From NCBI RefSeq assembly GCF_900090245.1, contig NZ_FMDN01000015.1, positions 1 to 64,000 of the forward strand: 64,000 nucleotides of DNA. The letters are read 5' to 3'. The notes under the pieces were generated by a model that saw nothing but the letters and a program-made list of their open reading frames with translations, ran no database searches and was not told where the DNA came from. Both the position numbers and the translations under genes were made by a program. Numbering within the stretch: the stretch's first letter is position 1; each line of letters opens with the position of its first letter. Source of the DNA: Micromonospora halophytica (GTDB lineage: Bacteria > Actinomycetota > Actinomycetes > Mycobacteriales > Micromonosporaceae). This document shows, one piece after another, positions 32,152 through 40,267 of the stretch.

Positions 32152-35100
32152 ATGGCACGCCGCAAGGACGACCGCGCCAAGGTGGACCTGTCCGCCTTCG
32201 ACCAGGCCGGCGCGCGGGTCTTCGACAACCCGCTGGTCACCGAGGTCTCCGACTCCTACCTGGAGTACGCCTTCTCGGTCATCCACTCCCGAGCCCTGCC
32301 CGACGCCCGCGACGGCCTCAAGCCGGTGCACCGGCGCATCCTGTACTCGATGCACGAGAACGGGTTCCGGCCGGACCGCGCGCACGTGAAGTCGGCTCGC
32401 GTCGTCGGTGACGTGATGGGGCGCTACCACCCGCACGGTGACACCGCGATCTACGACGCCATGGTACGGATGGCCCAGGACTTCTCGCTCAACGTGCCAC
32501 TCATCGACGGGCACGGAAACTTTGGAAGCCCGGACGACGGTCCGGCCGCGGCGCGTTACTGCGTCACCGGTGACACTCGTATTCGTCTCGCCGACGGCAC
32601 CAGCCCTCGGATTGCTGATCTGGTGAACCTCCCGCCGGACAGCGAGGCTGATGCCGACTTTGAGGTCCTTGACAAGGACGGCAAGGCCATCCGCGTCGAC
32701 AAAGTCTTCAACTCCGGTGTGCATCCGACGATCCGAATCGCCACGCAAGCGGGATTCTCGCTCCGGGGTAGTGAGAACCACCTGCTGCTCTGCCTCGAGT
32801 CACCCATGGGCGTCCCGGTCTTGCAGTGGCGACGACTCGACGAGATCACTGCTGGCACGATCGTTTGTATCGCGCGTAACGCGTGGTCTCAGGTCATCCC
32901 CACCGCTCGCGAGTACATGCTGGGCGTGCTCGGCGGAGCGTGGGCTTCTGAGGGGTTCGCGAGTGAGTCCCGGGCGGGGTTCAACAACACCGACCAGCAC
33001 TTCTTTAGCGAAGTCCTGCACGCGTACGACCAGATCGTGGGCGGTCGGCGCTACGTCAGTGAGCGGCAGACTCGCCGTGATCGTAAGCGCATCCAGGAGT
33101 TGGATGTACAGGATTTCGCCGGTGGTATGGATGCCTTTCGTGCGAGTCCGTTGAGTGAGTTTATTGGTCACCAGGCGCGGGACAAGTCCGTTCCGGAGTT
33201 CGTGTGGAACGGCGGCCCGGGGGTGAAACGGGCTTTCCTGATGGCCCTCTTTGAGGGTGACGGTGGGGTCCGCGTTGCGAACGGCAGCTTTACCGTCCAG
33301 TACACGAGCTACAGCGAACGACTGACCAGAGATGTTCAGGAGTTGCTCGCCGAGTTCGGCATCATCGCATGCTGGCGTCAGTACAGGCGTCCTAGCGGGT
33401 CACTCGAACATCGCCTCGTCGTCTCCGGTCTCCGGAACATCAAGGCTTTCGCCGGCCGGGTCGGTTTTCTCCGCACCAAGCAGAGAGAGCTGAGCCAGGT
33501 ACTGCGGCACTCGCCCTTGCGCCTACATCGGTTGAGCAAGGATCACGTTCCGTTTGTCGCTGAATACGTGCGCAGCGCTCTTGACTTTGACCGACGGGGC
33601 AGTGGACGTAAGTGGCTGACGCGGCACAACTTCGACCGTGTAGAGCGGTGGGAGACTGAGCGCCTCCGCATCATCGATCGGATCAAGGACACGGAGGTCC
33701 TTGCGACCATCCTTCCCATCATGGACTCTGGATACCGATTCGAGCAGGTGACGGAGGTGACCCGCGGCGAACGGGCAGAGGTCTACTCCGTCCGGGTCGT
33801 GTCTGAGGATCACTCCTTCCTTGCCGGTGGTTTCGTCAACCACAACACCGAGGCACGCATGTCCCGTGAGGCGATGCTGCTCGTCGGTGAGCTGGGCGAG
33901 GACACCGTCGACGTCGAGCCGAACTACGACGGCTCGCTGACCCAGCCCACCGTGCTGCCCGCCGCCTTCCCGAACCTGCTGGTCAACGGCGCGTCCGGGA
34001 TCGCGGTCGGGATGGCGACCAACATGATCCCGCACAACCTCGGCGAGGTGGTCTCCGCCGCCCGCTGGCTGATCAACCACCCGGACGCCACCCTCGACAG
34101 GCTGATGGAGTTCGTCCCCGGCCCGGACCTGCCCACCGGTGGCCTGCTGCTCGGCCTGGACGAGGTGCGCCGGGCGTACGAGACCGGGCGCGGCGTGGTC
34201 CGGATGCGGGGCCGGGTGGAGATCGGCCCGCTGGAAGGCAGCCGTGGCCGCCAGGCGATCACCGTGGTCGAACTGCCGTACGGGGTCGGTGCGGAGAAGG
34301 TCATCGCGGCGATCACCAACGAGGTCACCAGGACCAAGCGGCTGACCGGCATCGCCGACGTCAAGGACCTCACCGACCGGGAGAGCGGCACCCGCCTGGT
34401 CATCGAGTGCAAGGTCGGGGTGAACCCGCAGGCCCTGCTGGCCGACCTCTACCGGCTCACCCCGCTGGAGCAGTCCTTCGGCGTCAACAACCTCGTCCTG
34501 GTCGACGGCCAGCCGCGGACCCTCGGGCTGAAGGCGCTGCTGGAGGTCTTCCTGGCCCACCGGTATGAGGTGGTCACCCGGCGCAGCTCGTACCGGCGGC
34601 GCAGGCGTGAGGAGCGGCTGCACCTGGTCGACGGTCTGCTGATCGCCCTGCTCGACATCGACAAGGTGGTCAAGCTGATCCGGGCCAGCGAGGACGCGCA
34701 GGCTGCGAAGGACGGCCTGATGCAGAAGTTCAGGCTCTCCGAGATCCAGGCGACCTACATCCTGGACACCCCGCTGCGCCGGCTGACGAAGTACGACCGG
34801 ATCGAGCTGGAGGCCGAGCAGGAGAAGCTGCGCGGGGAGATCGTTGAGCTGTCGAAGATCCTCGACGACGACAAGGTGCTCAAGAAGGTCGTCTCCGACG
34901 AGTTGTCGGCGGTGGTGAAGCAGTTCGGTGCGCCGCGCCGCACCACCCTGGTCGACGGTGACCTCAAGGAGGTGCTGGCCGCGTCGGTGCCGGCCGGCCC
35001 GCTGGAGGTCGCCGACGACCCCTGCCAGGTGATCCTCTCCGCGACGGGGCTGGTCGCCCGGACCGCGGCCGAGTCGGAGGAGGCCGCCGAGGGGCGCCGG

Positions 35101-35928
35101 CGCAACGGCCGGGTCAAGCACGACACGGTACGCGCGGTCGTGCACACCACGGCCCGGGGCCGGGTGCTCCTGGTGACCAGCGCCGGCCGGGCTTTCAAGA
35201 TCGATGTGCTGCCGCTGCCGGTGCTGCCCGAGCAGGCCGGCACGGTGTCGCTGCGCGGTGGCATGTCCGCCGCCGAGCTGGTGCCGTTGGAGCCGGGGGA
35301 GACGGTGGTCGGCCTGGCCCCGCTCGGCCCGGCCGCGCAGGGCTCACCCGGTCTGGCGCTCGGGACCCGGCAGGGTGTGGTCAAGGTCTGCTCCCCGGAG
35401 TGGCCGGTGCGCTCGGACGAGTTCGAGGTGATCTCGCTGCGCGAGGGGGACGAGGTGGTCGGGGCGACCTGGCTGACCGACGGCGCCGAGACGCTGGCCT
35501 TCATCACCAGCGAGGCGTCTCTGCTGCGCTTCGCCGCCTCGCTGGTCCGTCCGCAGGGGCTCAAGGGCGGCGGCATGGCCGGCGTCAACCTGCCGGGGGA
35601 GGCCCGGGTGGTCTTCTTCGGCGCGGTGCGCACCGACGATCCGGGGCACGGCGAGCCGATGGTGGTCACCTCCACCGGCGCGACGGTCAAGGTGACGCCG
35701 TTCGGGGCGTACCCGGCGAAGGGGCGGGCGACCGGCGGCGTGCGCGCGCAGCGGTTCCTCAAGGGCGAGGAGGACCTGGTGGTGGCCTGGGTCGGGCCGC
35801 GACCGGTCGGCGCGACGGCGACCGGCGACCCGGTCGAGCTGCCGCCGGCGGATCCGCGCCGCGACGGCAGCGGCTTCGCCGTGATGCTCGGCCCGACGGT
35901 CGTCGGCCACCTCATCGAACGCGACTGA
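32152..35928 (+). CDS. parC: DNA topoisomerase IV subunit A containing an intein
   Basis: The 1258-residue precursor has exteins totalling 829 residues. The N-extein carries the winged-helix breakage-reunion domain (ALPDARDGLKPVHRRILYSM, then GRYHPHGDTAIYD) up to the catalytic tyrosine Y136 (DGPAAARY). A 429-residue intein is inserted right after it. The C-extein resumes with TEARMSREAML and continues through NLLVNGASGIAVGMATNMIP, the coiled-coil region and a GyrA-type beta-propeller C-terminal domain (VKVTPFGAYPAKGRATGGV). ParC cuts and rejoins DNA through Y136, so the subunit must be inactive until the intein splices out. Ribosome-binding GAAGGAAG precedes the ATG. Confidence 0.9.
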   Translation: MARRKDDRAKVDLSAFDQAGARVFDNPLVTEVSDSYLEYAFSVIHSRALPDARDGLKPVHRRILYSMHENGFRPDRAHVKSARVVGDVMGRYHPHGDTAIYDAMVRMAQDFSLNVPLIDGHGNFGSPDDGPAAARYCVTGDTRIRLADGTSPRIADLVNLPPDSEADADFEVLDKDGKAIRVDKVFNSGVHPTIRIATQAGFSLRGSENHLLLCLESPMGVPVLQWRRLDEITAGTIVCIARNAWSQVIPTAREYMLGVLGGAWASEGFASESRAGFNNTDQHFFSEVLHAYDQIVGGRRYVSERQTRRDRKRIQELDVQDFAGGMDAFRASPLSEFIGHQARDKSVPEFVWNGGPGVKRAFLMALFEGDGGVRVANGSFTVQYTSYSERLTRDVQELLAEFGIIACWRQYRRPSGSLEHRLVVSGLRNIKAFAGRVGFLRTKQRELSQVLRHSPLRLHRLSKDHVPFVAEYVRSALDFDRRGSGRKWLTRHNFDRVERWETERLRIIDRIKDTEVLATILPIMDSGYRFEQVTEVTRGERAEVYSVRVVSEDHSFLAGGFVNHNTEARMSREAMLLVGELGEDTVDVEPNYDGSLTQPTVLPAAFPNLLVNGASGIAVGMATNMIPHNLGEVVSAARWLINHPDATLDRLMEFVPGPDLPTGGLLLGLDEVRRAYETGRGVVRMRGRVEIGPLEGSRGRQAITVVELPYGVGAEKVIAAITNEVTRTKRLTGIADVKDLTDRESGTRLVIECKVGVNPQALLADLYRLTPLEQSFGVNNLVLVDGQPRTLGLKALLEVFLAHRYEVVTRRSSYRRRRREERLHLVDGLLIALLDIDKVVKLIRASEDAQAAKDGLMQKFRLSEIQATYILDTPLRRLTKYDRIELEAEQEKLRGEIVELSKILDDDKVLKKVVSDELSAVVKQFGAPRRTTLVDGDLKEVLAASVPAGPLEVADDPCQVILSATGLVARTAAESEEAAEGRRRNGRVKHDTVRAVVHTTARGRVLLVTSAGRAFKIDVLPLPVLPEQAGTVSLRGGMSAAELVPLEPGETVVGLAPLGPAAQGSPGLALGTRQGVVKVCSPEWPVRSDEFEVISLREGDEVVGATWLTDGAETLAFITSEASLLRFAASLVRPQGLKGGGMAGVNLPGEARVVFFGAVRTDDPGHGEPMVVTSTGATVKVTPFGAYPAKGRATGGVRAQRFLKGEEDLVVAWVGPRPVGATATGDPVELPPADPRRDGSGFAVMLGPTVVGHLIERD
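32560..33846 (+). other. ParC intein with LAGLIDADG-type homing endonuclease domain
   Basis: The intein starts at Cys1 (CVTGDTRIRLADG, splicing block A), has block B GSENHLLL, and ends with EVYSVRVVSEDHSFLAGGFVN-HN (blocks F and G), followed by Thr+1 of the C-extein. All splicing residues are present: Cys1, block-B His, penultimate His, terminal Asn, +1 Thr. The middle holds two LAGLIDADG-like motifs (YMLGVLGGAWASEG, intein residues about 119-132; FLMALFEGDGG, about 226-236). The DNA is visibly less GC-rich than the flanking exteins and uses more A/T-ending codons, a sign of horizontal arrival. The insertion point next to the catalytic Tyr is that of mycobacterial GyrA inteins. Confidence 0.9.
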
Positions 35929-35937
35929 CCCTTCGAC

Positions 35938-35975
35938 GGCGCAGGGCCCGGGAGCGTGCTCCCGGGCCCTGCGCC
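35938..35975. terminator. Terminator of the parE-parC operon
   Basis: An 18-bp perfect stem (35938-35955 with 35958-35975, GGCGCAGGGCCCGGGAGC) lies ten bases after the parC stop. Confidence 0.8.
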
Positions 35976-36010
35976 GTCCCCCATCCCCTTGCGCAGCGAT
36001 CGCAGCCGTC

Positions 36011-36067
36011 GATCATGAAGTTATCGCCCTTCCCATCGGGGCGTGTCGCGGCAATAACTTCATGATC
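36011..36067. repeat. AT-rich intergenic palindrome (REP/MITE-like)
   Basis: GATCATGAAGTTATCGC (36011-36027) and its inverted copy at 36051-36067 match at 16 of 17 positions around a 23-base loop. The arms are much less GC-rich than the surroundings. No T-tract follows, and a separate terminator lies just upstream, so it looks like a dispersed intergenic repeat rather than a terminator. Confidence 0.6.
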
Positions 36068-36109
36068 ACCGGGCCGGGGAGCCGGGCCGGGTCGGGCTGG
36101 GGGGTGGGG

Positions 36110-37447
36110 TCAGAGTTCGGGTTCGGGGCCTCGGCGGGACTCCGCGGTGGTGCCGCGGAGGCGGGCGACCAGGCGCATGCCGTGGTAGATGACCAGGGCG
36201 GCGGCGGTGCCGAGGGCGATGCCGTTGAAGGACAGGTCGCCGGCGGTGAGGGTGTAGTTGGCCGCGCCGACGATCACCGCGACGGCGGCGGTCATCAGGT
36301 TGACCGGGTCGTGGAAGTCCACCCGGGCCTCGATCCAGATCCGCGCGCCGAGGATGGCGATCAGGCCGTAGAGCGCGGTGGTCGCGCCGCCCAGCACCCC
36401 CGCCGGCACGGTGAGGATCAGCGCGCCGAACTTCGGGCTGAGCCCGAGCAGCACCGCCGCCAAACCGGCCACCCAGTACGCGGCGGTCGAGTAGACCCGG
36501 GTCGCCGCCATCACGCCGATGTTCTCCGCGTACGTGGTGGTGCCGGAACCGCCGCCCGAGCCGGCGAGCACGGTGGCCAGGCCGTCGCCCAGGAAAGCCC
36601 GGCCCATGTCCTTGTCCAGGTTGCGCCCGGTCATCGCGGCGACCGCCTTGACGTGCCCGGCGTTCTCCGCCACCAGCACCAGGATCACCGGGATGACCAG
36701 CACCACCGCACGCAGGCTGAAGCTCGGCGCGTGGAACTCGGGCAGCCCCACCCAGGCCGCGTCGCGCAGCCCGTCGACCGCCTTCGGGTCGAGGTCGCCG
36801 AGGATCGCGGCGAGCACCCAGCCGACCACTACACCGAGCAGGATGGACAGCCGGGCCAGGAAGCCACGGAACGCGACCGTGGCCAGCAGGATCGCGGCCA
36901 GGGTGACCATGGCGATCAGCGGCTGCGCCTTCACCCCGGTGCCGCTGCCCCCACCGTCCCAGGCCACCGGGGCGAGGTTGAGCCCGATCAGCGCGACGAT
37001 CGCGCCGGTGACCACCGGTGGCATCAGCGCGTCGATCCAGCGCGCCCCGGCGCGCTGCACCACCAGGCCGACCAGGGCGAGCGCCACGCCGGCCACGACG
37101 ATCCCGCCGAGCGCCGGACCGATGTCACCGCCGGCCTTCGCCGCCAGCACCGGCGCGATGAAGGCGAACGACGAGCCGAGGTACGACGGCAGCCGGTTGC
37201 CCGTGATGACCAGGAACAGCAGGGTGCCGAGGCCGGAGAAGAAGAGCGTGGTGGCCGGCGGGAACCCGGTGATCAGCGGGACGGTGAACGTGGCGCCGAA
37301 CATCGCCACCACGTGCTGCACGCCGACGCCGACCGTACGCGGCCAGGAGAGCCGCTCGCCCGGGTGCACCACGTCGCCCGGGGTGACCGAGCGGCCGTCG
37401 CCGTGCACCGTCCACGGGGACCAGCGGGAGGAGGGGGACTGGGTCAT
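36110..37447 (-). CDS. NCS2-family nucleobase permease (uracil/xanthine type)
   Basis: The 445-residue membrane protein has about 14 helices and the nucleobase-cation symporter-2 pattern: VGVGVQHVVAMFGATFTVPLI at the N-terminus, LPSYLGSSFAFIAPV, VLVAENAGHVKAVAAMTGR with the conserved Glu in helix 8, and GSGGGSGTTTYAENIGVMAAT. It imports a nucleobase, most probably uracil or xanthine, with protons. No synthesis or degradation genes flank it. Regulation cannot be read; no riboswitch was seen in the short upstream gap. Confidence 0.85.
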   Translation of the reverse strand: MTQSPSSRWSPWTVHGDGRSVTPGDVVHPGERLSWPRTVGVGVQHVVAMFGATFTVPLITGFPPATTLFFSGLGTLLFLVITGNRLPSYLGSSFAFIAPVLAAKAGGDIGPALGGIVVAGVALALVGLVVQRAGARWIDALMPPVVTGAIVALIGLNLAPVAWDGGGSGTGVKAQPLIAMVTLAAILLATVAFRGFLARLSILLGVVVGWVLAAILGDLDPKAVDGLRDAAWVGLPEFHAPSFSLRAVVLVIPVILVLVAENAGHVKAVAAMTGRNLDKDMGRAFLGDGLATVLAGSGGGSGTTTYAENIGVMAATRVYSTAAYWVAGLAAVLLGLSPKFGALILTVPAGVLGGATTALYGLIAILGARIWIEARVDFHDPVNLMTAAVAVIVGAANYTLTAGDLSFNGIALGTAAALVIYHGMRLVARLRGTTAESRRGPEPEL

Positions 37448-37523
37448 GGGGCGCCCTTCGCGTCGTCAGGTGACGGGGGCGTGATCGACCCTGAGAGTTG
37501 TTTCTAGCACGAGACGGGTGGGA

Positions 37524-38159
37524 TCAGGCGACGCCGGTGGGGCGGAACTGGACGCTGACCCGGGGGCCGACCGGGCGGGTCGTCTTCGGAATGGCGTGCT
37601 CCCAGGTGCGCTGGCAGGAACCGCCCATCACCACCAGGTCGCCGTGGCCGAGGTGGAAGCGCAGGCTGTCGCCGCCCCCGCGCGGGCGCAGCAGCAGCGC
37701 CCGGGGTGAGCCGAACGAGACGATGGCGACCATGGTGTCGGTGTGCGCGGAGCGGCCGAGGGTGTCACCGTGCCAGGCGACGCTGTCCCGGCCGTCCCGG
37801 TAGAGGCACATCCCGGCGGTCACGAACGGCTCGCCCAGCTCGGGGGCGTAGTGCCGGGTCAGCGCCGCCCGCGCCACGGTCAGCACCGGGTGCGGCAGCG
37901 GCCGGCCCTCGGCGTACCAGCAGAGCAGGCGGGGGACGTCGACCTCCGTGTCGTACATGGTGCGGCGTTCGGCCCGCCAGGGCACCTCGGCCAGCAGGGT
38001 GTCGAGCACGGCGTCGGAGCCGCGCACCCAGCCGGGGAAGTGGTCGACCCAGGCACCTCGGGTGAGCACGTGCCGGCGCAGCGAGCCCGGCAGTGCGGCC
38101 GGCGCCGGCCCGGCGTCGGCGAGGTCGAGCATCGACGGCTGGTAGGCGGCCTGCGTCAT
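37524..38159 (-). CDS. AlkB-family Fe(II)/2-oxoglutarate dioxygenase
   Basis: The 211-residue protein has the jelly-roll iron site H130-x-D132 (VAWHGDTLG) and H188 (WEHAIPK), and the 2-oxoglutarate arginines R200 and R206 (GPRVSVQFRP). The alkylated-base recognition lid lies in RTMYDTEVDVPRLLCWY. AlkB enzymes oxidatively remove methyl lesions such as 1-methyladenine and 3-methylcytosine from DNA or RNA. The ATG has TAGGGT six bases upstream, so it is read from its own leaderless promoter although it lies only 12 bases after the pseG stop. Confidence 0.88.
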   Translation of the reverse strand: MTQAAYQPSMLDLADAGPAPAALPGSLRRHVLTRGAWVDHFPGWVRGSDAVLDTLLAEVPWRAERRTMYDTEVDVPRLLCWYAEGRPLPHPVLTVARAALTRHYAPELGEPFVTAGMCLYRDGRDSVAWHGDTLGRSAHTDTMVAIVSFGSPRALLLRPRGGGDSLRFHLGHGDLVVMGGSCQRTWEHAIPKTTRPVGPRVSVQFRPTGVA

Positions 38160-38165
38160 GCCGCC

Positions 38166-38171
38166 ACCCTA
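38166..38171 (-). promoter_or_regulatory. -10 element, leaderless start of the AlkB gene
   Basis: TAGGGT on the minus strand lies six bases before ATG 38159. Confidence 0.45.
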
Positions 38172-39260
38172 TCAGCGGTTTAGCACACCCGTACGAGACA
38201 GGACGGCGTCGGCGACGCGGGCCCGACCCTGCCCGTCGACGGTGGCCCAGCCGCGTGCGGAGAGCACGGCCCGCCGCCGGGGTGAGGTGAGCAACCCGCG
38301 CAGGGTCCGCGCCGCTGCCGCGCGGGCGGTCCGCCCGGTCACCCCGGCCGCCGCCAGTTCCGGCAGCTCGCCGAGGCCGGCGGCGAGCCCGTGGGCCACC
38401 ACCCGGCGGTACGACTCGCGCTGGTTGTCCACCACGCAGACCAGTGCGGACGGCGCCCCGAGGCAGCAGAGTTCCCAGGTGGAGGTGCCGGCGGCGCTGA
38501 CCACCAGATCGGCCGCGCCGATCAGCGCGGGCAGCCCGTCGGTGGGCGGCACCGGGTGCAGTGTCTGCCCGCGTCCCGGGGTGACCTCCTCCAGTTCCGC
38601 CTCGATCTCCGGCCGCCCGACCACCACGGTCAGCTCCATCGGGTGTCCGGTGCCGAGCAGCACCCGGGTCAGCACCGGGGCCGCGCCGACGGCGTCGGTG
38701 CCGCCGAAGAAGGCGAGCACCCGGGGCCGCCCCACCGACGTCGCCGCGCGGGGCGCCGGGGGCCGGGCCGCGATCACGGAGTCGCGCAGCAGCGCGTACC
38801 CGGTGCCGGCCAGCAGCCGGCCGTCGCCCGTGCCGAGCATCCCGGTCACCGTGCCCGGGACGGCGTGGGCGGTGTCGGCGCCGAAGTTCTGGTCGAGGTA
38901 GAGGTCGGCGTCCTGGCCCCGGGTGTCCCCGTCGACGATGGTCAGGGTGGTCACGCCGGCCGCGCGCAGCGCCCCCGACCCGGCCGGGTCCAGGTCGTAC
39001 GAGTCGAGCACCATCGCGTCCAGCCGGTGCGTCCGGGCCGCCTCGACCAGCTCTTCCGGGGTGTCCGGCCCGGGGTGCACGGGGATGCCCCGGGCGGTGA
39101 GCTGTGCCGCCGCCCAACCGACCCGCTCGATCGTGCCGAACAGCTCGACGGTGGCTCCCCGGGCCAGGAACTCCTCGCCGAGGGCCAGGCAGCGCACCAG
39201 GTGTCCGACGCCGCGCCGGGGCCCGGCGTCGCAGCGCAGTCCGATCCGGGGCGTGTTCAG
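38172..39260 (-). CDS. pseG: PseG-type UDP-6-deoxy-AltdiNAc hydrolase
   Basis: The 362-residue GT-B-fold hydrolase removes UDP from the 2,4-diacetamido sugar in pseudaminic acid synthesis. The N-terminal motif is RIGLRCDAGPRRGVGHLVRC with the conserved His at residue 20. The C-terminal half has FFGGTDAVGA and VVSAAGTSTWELCCLGAPSA for UDP binding. No ATG, GTG or TTG fits; the best start is CTG 39260, which overlaps the upstream stop as CTGA with GGAGG four bases before it. The last gene of the pse operon. The C-terminus (about 300-362) is Arg/Ala-rich. Confidence 0.8.
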   Translation of the reverse strand: MNTPRIGLRCDAGPRRGVGHLVRCLALGEEFLARGATVELFGTIERVGWAAAQLTARGIPVHPGPDTPEELVEAARTHRLDAMVLDSYDLDPAGSGALRAAGVTTLTIVDGDTRGQDADLYLDQNFGADTAHAVPGTVTGMLGTGDGRLLAGTGYALLRDSVIAARPPAPRAATSVGRPRVLAFFGGTDAVGAAPVLTRVLLGTGHPMELTVVVGRPEIEAELEEVTPGRGQTLHPVPPTDGLPALIGAADLVVSAAGTSTWELCCLGAPSALVCVVDNQRESYRRVVAHGLAAGLGELPELAAAGVTGRTARAAAARTLRGLLTSPRRRAVLSARGWATVDGQGRARVADAVLSRTGVLNR

Positions 39261-40267
39261 GACTCCTCCAGGCGCTTCTGTCGTACGGCGGCGTTGAGGG
39301 CGCGCAGCGCGGGCTGGCCGTCCAGCCAGTCGGCGAGCTCGGCCAGCGGCACGCTGACGTCGCCGAAGTGGTCGGTCACCGCGCGGACCAGCGCCCAGTC
39401 CTGTTCGGTGTCCAGGGTCAGCCGCAGGTCCGAGCGGTCCGGGGTGAGGGTCACCCCGAGCACCCGGAACAGTTCCGGGTGGGTGTACGCGTACGAGGTC
39501 ACGTGCACCCGGTGGTGACCGGTGGCGAGCCGGTCGAGGGTACGCAGCACGTCCGCCCGGACGATCTCCACGTCCAGCCCTCGGGGCAGCGTACGGGCGA
39601 TCGAGGTGCTGGCGTAGTCGAGTCCGGGCACCGCCCGGTACACCGCCGCCACCAGCGCGACGATCTCCGGGTCGAGCAGCGGGCAGTCGGCGGTGAAGCG
39701 CAGGACCGCGTCGCCGGGGTGGGCGTCGAGCGCGCCGACGAACCGGGCCAGCACGTCGTCGACGGGCCCCCGGTGCCACGGCACGTCCAGCCGGCGGCAC
39801 TCGGCCACCACCGCGTCGTCCACCGGGTCGGTGCTGGTCGCCACGACCAGGTCGGCCAGCGCTCCGCTGTCCCGGGCGGCCTGGACCACCCGGCCGAGGA
39901 CGCTGCGTCCGGCCAGCGGACGCAGCACCTTGCCGGGCAGCCGGGAGGAGCCCATCCGGGCCTGGACGATCCCCACGGTCCGTGGGCCGTCCGTGCCGCC
40001 GCCACCGCCCGCCCGGGCCGGCCCGCGCTCCGGCCCGGAAAGCCCGGGCCACGCTGCTGCGGGCCCGTGCTCCGGCCCGCCCGCCCCTGCCCGCCCGGGC
40101 AGCGCGGGACTCGGTCCTGTGGACCCGCGCTCCGGTCCGGCAGACCCGGGTTCCGGTCCGGCAGACCCGGGTCCCGGTCCGGCAGACCCGGGTCCCGGTC
40201 CGGCGGGCCCGCGTTCCGACCCGCCGGACCCGATGGCAGTTGAGGCGCCGGTCGTGTCCCCGTTCAC
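39257..40267 (-). CDS. SpsF/PseF-like cytidylyltransferase with Gly-Pro repeat N-terminus
   Basis: The catalytic domain (from about residue 97) begins VGIVQARMGSSRLPGKVL and continues with LRFTADCPLLDPEIV, the pattern of the NeuA/SpsF nucleotidyltransferases that activate nonulosonic acids with CTP. In this operon it would make CMP-pseudaminic acid. If translation starts at GTG 40267, overlapping the previous stop as GTGA, the protein gains about 95 residues of Gly/Pro/Ala with a heptad AGPGPGS-type repeat. A GTG at the domain border is the alternative, but it lacks a ribosome-binding site. Its stop overlaps pseG. Confidence 0.8.
   Translation of the reverse strand: MNGDTTGASTAIGSGGSERGPAGPGPGSAGPGPGSAGPEPGSAGPERGSTGPSPALPGRAGAGGPEHGPAAAWPGLSGPERGPARAGGGGGTDGPRTVGIVQARMGSSRLPGKVLRPLAGRSVLGRVVQAARDSGALADLVVATSTDPVDDAVVAECRRLDVPWHRGPVDDVLARFVGALDAHPGDAVLRFTADCPLLDPEIVALVAAVYRAVPGLDYASTSIARTLPRGLDVEIVRADVLRTLDRLATGHHRVHVTSYAYTHPELFRVLGVTLTPDRSDLRLTLDTEQDWALVRAVTDHFGDVSVPLAELADWLDGQPALRALNAAVRQKRLEES
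40113..40217 (+). repeat. 21-bp tandem repeat, five units, inside the cytidylyltransferase gene
   Basis: Units start at 40113, 40134, 40155, 40176 and 40197; consensus GGTCCGGCAGACCCGGGTCCC. Units 3 and 4 are identical. On the coding strand each unit encodes seven residues of the Gly-Pro-Ser heptad, so unit loss or gain keeps the frame. Confidence 0.85.

Noticed and set aside
33523..35145. 540-residue minus-strand frame inside parC
   Set aside because: Antisense shadow of the ParC extein; composition Gln/Val/Arg/Leu-rich with no recognisable fold.
40113..40217. Tandem repeat as a possible CRISPR array
   Set aside because: Units are contiguous 21-bp copies with no spacers and they encode a Gly-Pro heptad in frame.
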